This document shows, in pieces, positions 62,692 to 64,000 of a stretch of 64,000 bases of DNA. This DNA comes from Aquihabitans sp. G128. Lineage in GTDB: Bacteria > Actinomycetota > Acidimicrobiia > Acidimicrobiales > Iamiaceae. The stretch spans positions 4,402,001 to 4,466,000 of the forward strand of contig NZ_CP077604.1 in assembly GCF_019048865.1 (NCBI RefSeq), given 5' to 3'. Both the position numbers and the translations under genes were made by a program. Positions within the stretch are counted from its first letter, which is position 1, and each line of letters begins with the position of its first letter. The notes under the pieces are model-generated. The model was not told the DNA's origin, searched no databases, and was given only the letters and a program-made list of their open reading frames with translations.

Positions 62692-63762
62692 ATGCTCCCC
62701 CCGCTGCGGGTCGCCATCCTCGCGGCGAGCCGCCACCCCATCGTCGAGCCGTTCGCCGGCGGCCTCGAGGCCCACACCTGGCAGCTGGCCACCGGCCTGC
62801 GGCGCCGCGGCCACCGGGTCACGGTCTTCGCCGGGGCGGGCTCGGACCCCTCGCTCGACGTCCGGCCCTTCGCCGGCGGCTCCCCGGTGCTGAGCGCCGC
62901 GGCGCGGGCCGACGTGTCGTTCGGCCCGGAGGCCACGATGGTCGAGCACCACGCCTACCTCTCGACGCTGTTGGGACTGGCCCGCTCCGGAGCCGACGAG
63001 TTCGACGTGCTGCACAACAACTCCGTGCACCACCTGCCGCTCGCCATGGCGCCGGCCATCGAGGTCGCCCAGGTCACCACCCTGCACACGCCGCCGACGG
63101 CCTGGATGGAGCTGGCCGTGAAGGCCAGCCCGACCCCGCTGCCCATCCGGTTCTGCGCCGTCTCGCACCACACCGCCGAGGCCTGGCGGGGGACCGTCGA
63201 CGCCTCGGTCGTGCCCAACGCCGTCGACCTCTCTGCGTGGCGGGTCGGGCCGGGCGGCCCCGACGCCATCTGGTCGGGGCGGATCGTGCCCGAGAAGGGC
63301 CCGCACCTCGCCATCGACGCCGCCCGGGCCGCCGGGTTCCGGCTCCGCGTGGCCGGCCCGGTCCTGGACCCGGCCTACTGGCGCGAGGAGGTCGAGCCCC
63401 GGCTCGGGCCCGACGTCGAGTGGATCGGCCACCTGTCCCAGCGGGCCCTCGCCCGGGAGGTGGGCGCCTCGGCGGTGGCCGTCGTGACGCCCCGGTGGGA
63501 CGAGCCGTTCGGGCTGGTCGCCCTGGAGGCGTTGGCGTGCGGCACGCCCGTCGCCGCCATCGGTCGCGGCGGGATGGCCGGCCTCCTCGAGCCCGGGAGC
63601 AGCTGCGTGGTGGCCACCGAGGACACCGCCGAGCTGGCCGACGCCCTGGTTCGGGCCGCTCGCCTCGACCGGGCTCGGGCCCGGGCCCACGCCGAGGAGC
63701 ACGGCTCGCTCGACCGCATGCTGGACCGCTACGAGGACCTCTACCGCTCGGCCCGGGCGTGA
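62692..63762 (+). CDS. Glycosyltransferase family 4 protein (356 aa)
   Basis: GT-B transferase. VAILAASRHPIVEPFAGGLEAHTWQLATGLRRRGHRVTVFAG is the N-terminal Rossmann start of GT4, and the donor-binding domain has IWSGRIVPEKGPHLAIDAA and the E-x7-E motif in EPFGLVALEALACGTPVAAI. Likely uses UDP- or GDP-sugars. ATG 62692 has GAAGGGA upstream at a proper distance; GTG 62689 is an alternative start. Stop overlaps the next gene start (GTGA). Confidence 0.9.
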   Translation: MLPPLRVAILAASRHPIVEPFAGGLEAHTWQLATGLRRRGHRVTVFAGAGSDPSLDVRPFAGGSPVLSAAARADVSFGPEATMVEHHAYLSTLLGLARSGADEFDVLHNNSVHHLPLAMAPAIEVAQVTTLHTPPTAWMELAVKASPTPLPIRFCAVSHHTAEAWRGTVDASVVPNAVDLSAWRVGPGGPDAIWSGRIVPEKGPHLAIDAARAAGFRLRVAGPVLDPAYWREEVEPRLGPDVEWIGHLSQRALAREVGASAVAVVTPRWDEPFGLVALEALACGTPVAAIGRGGMAGLLEPGSSCVVATEDTAELADALVRAARLDRARARAHAEEHGSLDRMLDRYEDLYRSARA

Positions 63763-64000
63763 CGCCCGGGGCGGGGCGACCGCTCGGCTGCTACGTCCAC
63801 CACCACGGAGCCGGGCATGGCGTCCACGCCCAGGCTCTCGCCCGGGCGAGCGACCGGCCCGTGGTGGGCCTCGGGTCAGGACCGCCGCCCGACGGGTGGA
63901 CGGGCACGTGGATCGCCCTGCCACGCGACGACGAGCCGCCCTTCGCCGCCGACCCCACCCGCGGGGGAGCGTGGCACTGGCTCCCGTCCGGCCACGCCGG
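63759..64000 (+). CDS. Glycosyltransferase-like protein, 5' part only
   Basis: The open frame starts at GTG 63759, overlapping the GT4 stop, and runs off the window. LGCYVHHHGAGHGVHAQAL matches the N-terminal start of GT28/UGT-like and MurG-like transferases (G-x-G-H). Only about 80 residues are visible, so the enzyme type is inferred from this motif and its coupling to a glycosyltransferase gene. Confidence 0.65.
   Translation, partial: MTPGAGRPLGCYVHHHGAGHGVHAQALARASDRPVVGLGSGPPPDGWTGTWIALPRDDEPPFAADPTRGGAWHWLPSGHA

Overview
The window is about 72% G+C, is almost fully coding, and uses GTG and TTG starts freely. Together with the gene content (wax ester/diacylglycerol acyltransferase, F420-type PPOX protein, DUF222/HNH protein, MMPL transporter, many Thr-rich lipoproteins, a TPCRIVDTR-type secreted protein, an unusual ValRS) this points to an actinobacterium, most likely class Acidimicrobiia (Iamia-like). 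That placement is inference from gene families only. No tRNA, rRNA, CRISPR array, insertion sequence or integrase was seen, and no gap between genes exceeds 300 bp.

Layout. 0-3 kb: minus-strand TauD-like dioxygenase, D-aminoacylase-type amidohydrolase and a DUF6508 protein. 3-9.8 kb: lipoprotein esterase, methyltransferase, secreted protein, an ArsR/SRPBCC pair with a clear operator, pirin and an O-acyltransferase. 9.8-13.7 kb: a broken epimerase, WS/DGAT and an acyl-CoA dehydrogenase. 13.9-18.3 kb: one giant LuxR/LAL-like regulator with two LuxR HTH domains. 18.5-24.1 kb: lipoproteins, leuA with a Leu-codon attenuator, a nitroreductase. 24.1-31.4 kb: amidohydrolase, transglutaminase, ABC exporter operon, Ogt, lytic transglycosylase. 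31.5-37 kb: FKBP lipoprotein, MMPL transporter, MscS channel, His-rich membrane protein. 37-41.4 kb: valS and cysS head to head. 41.5-48 kb: a membrane-anchored sigma-like protein, MFS pump, acyl-CoA dehydrogenase, MOSC protein, hydrolase, CPBP protease. 48-54 kb: EamA transporter, a photolyase-like protein with its two domains in swapped order plus a DUF2256/DUF3253 partner, DUF222/HNH, glutathione peroxidase, PPOX, aminoglycoside phosphotransferase-like kinase. 54-60.8 kb: a stress/envelope block with a CsbD-like/coiled-coil pair, rsbQ-rsbP, a lipoprotein/OmpA pair and an ECF sigma/Ser-Thr kinase pair. 60.9-64 kb: start of a glycan cluster with a sulfotransferase and three glycosyltransferases.

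How genes work together. Many neighbours are coupled by 4-bp ATGA or GTGA overlaps (615, 23540, 50302, 54853, 56357, 58184, 60226, 61814, 63759), marking two-gene units. At many unit heads a TANNNT-like hexamer lies 6-8 nt before the start codon with no Shine-Dalgarno, so leaderless transcripts appear common. Convergent pairs often end in perfect hairpins or share a CTAG stop.

Sequence quality. Five genes, including essential cysS, are interrupted by single indels (near 487, 12243, 14852, 41138, 46656), and one has an in-frame TGA (9908). This looks like uncorrected consensus error rather than real gene decay, so those coordinates should be read as intact genes with assembly faults until checked.
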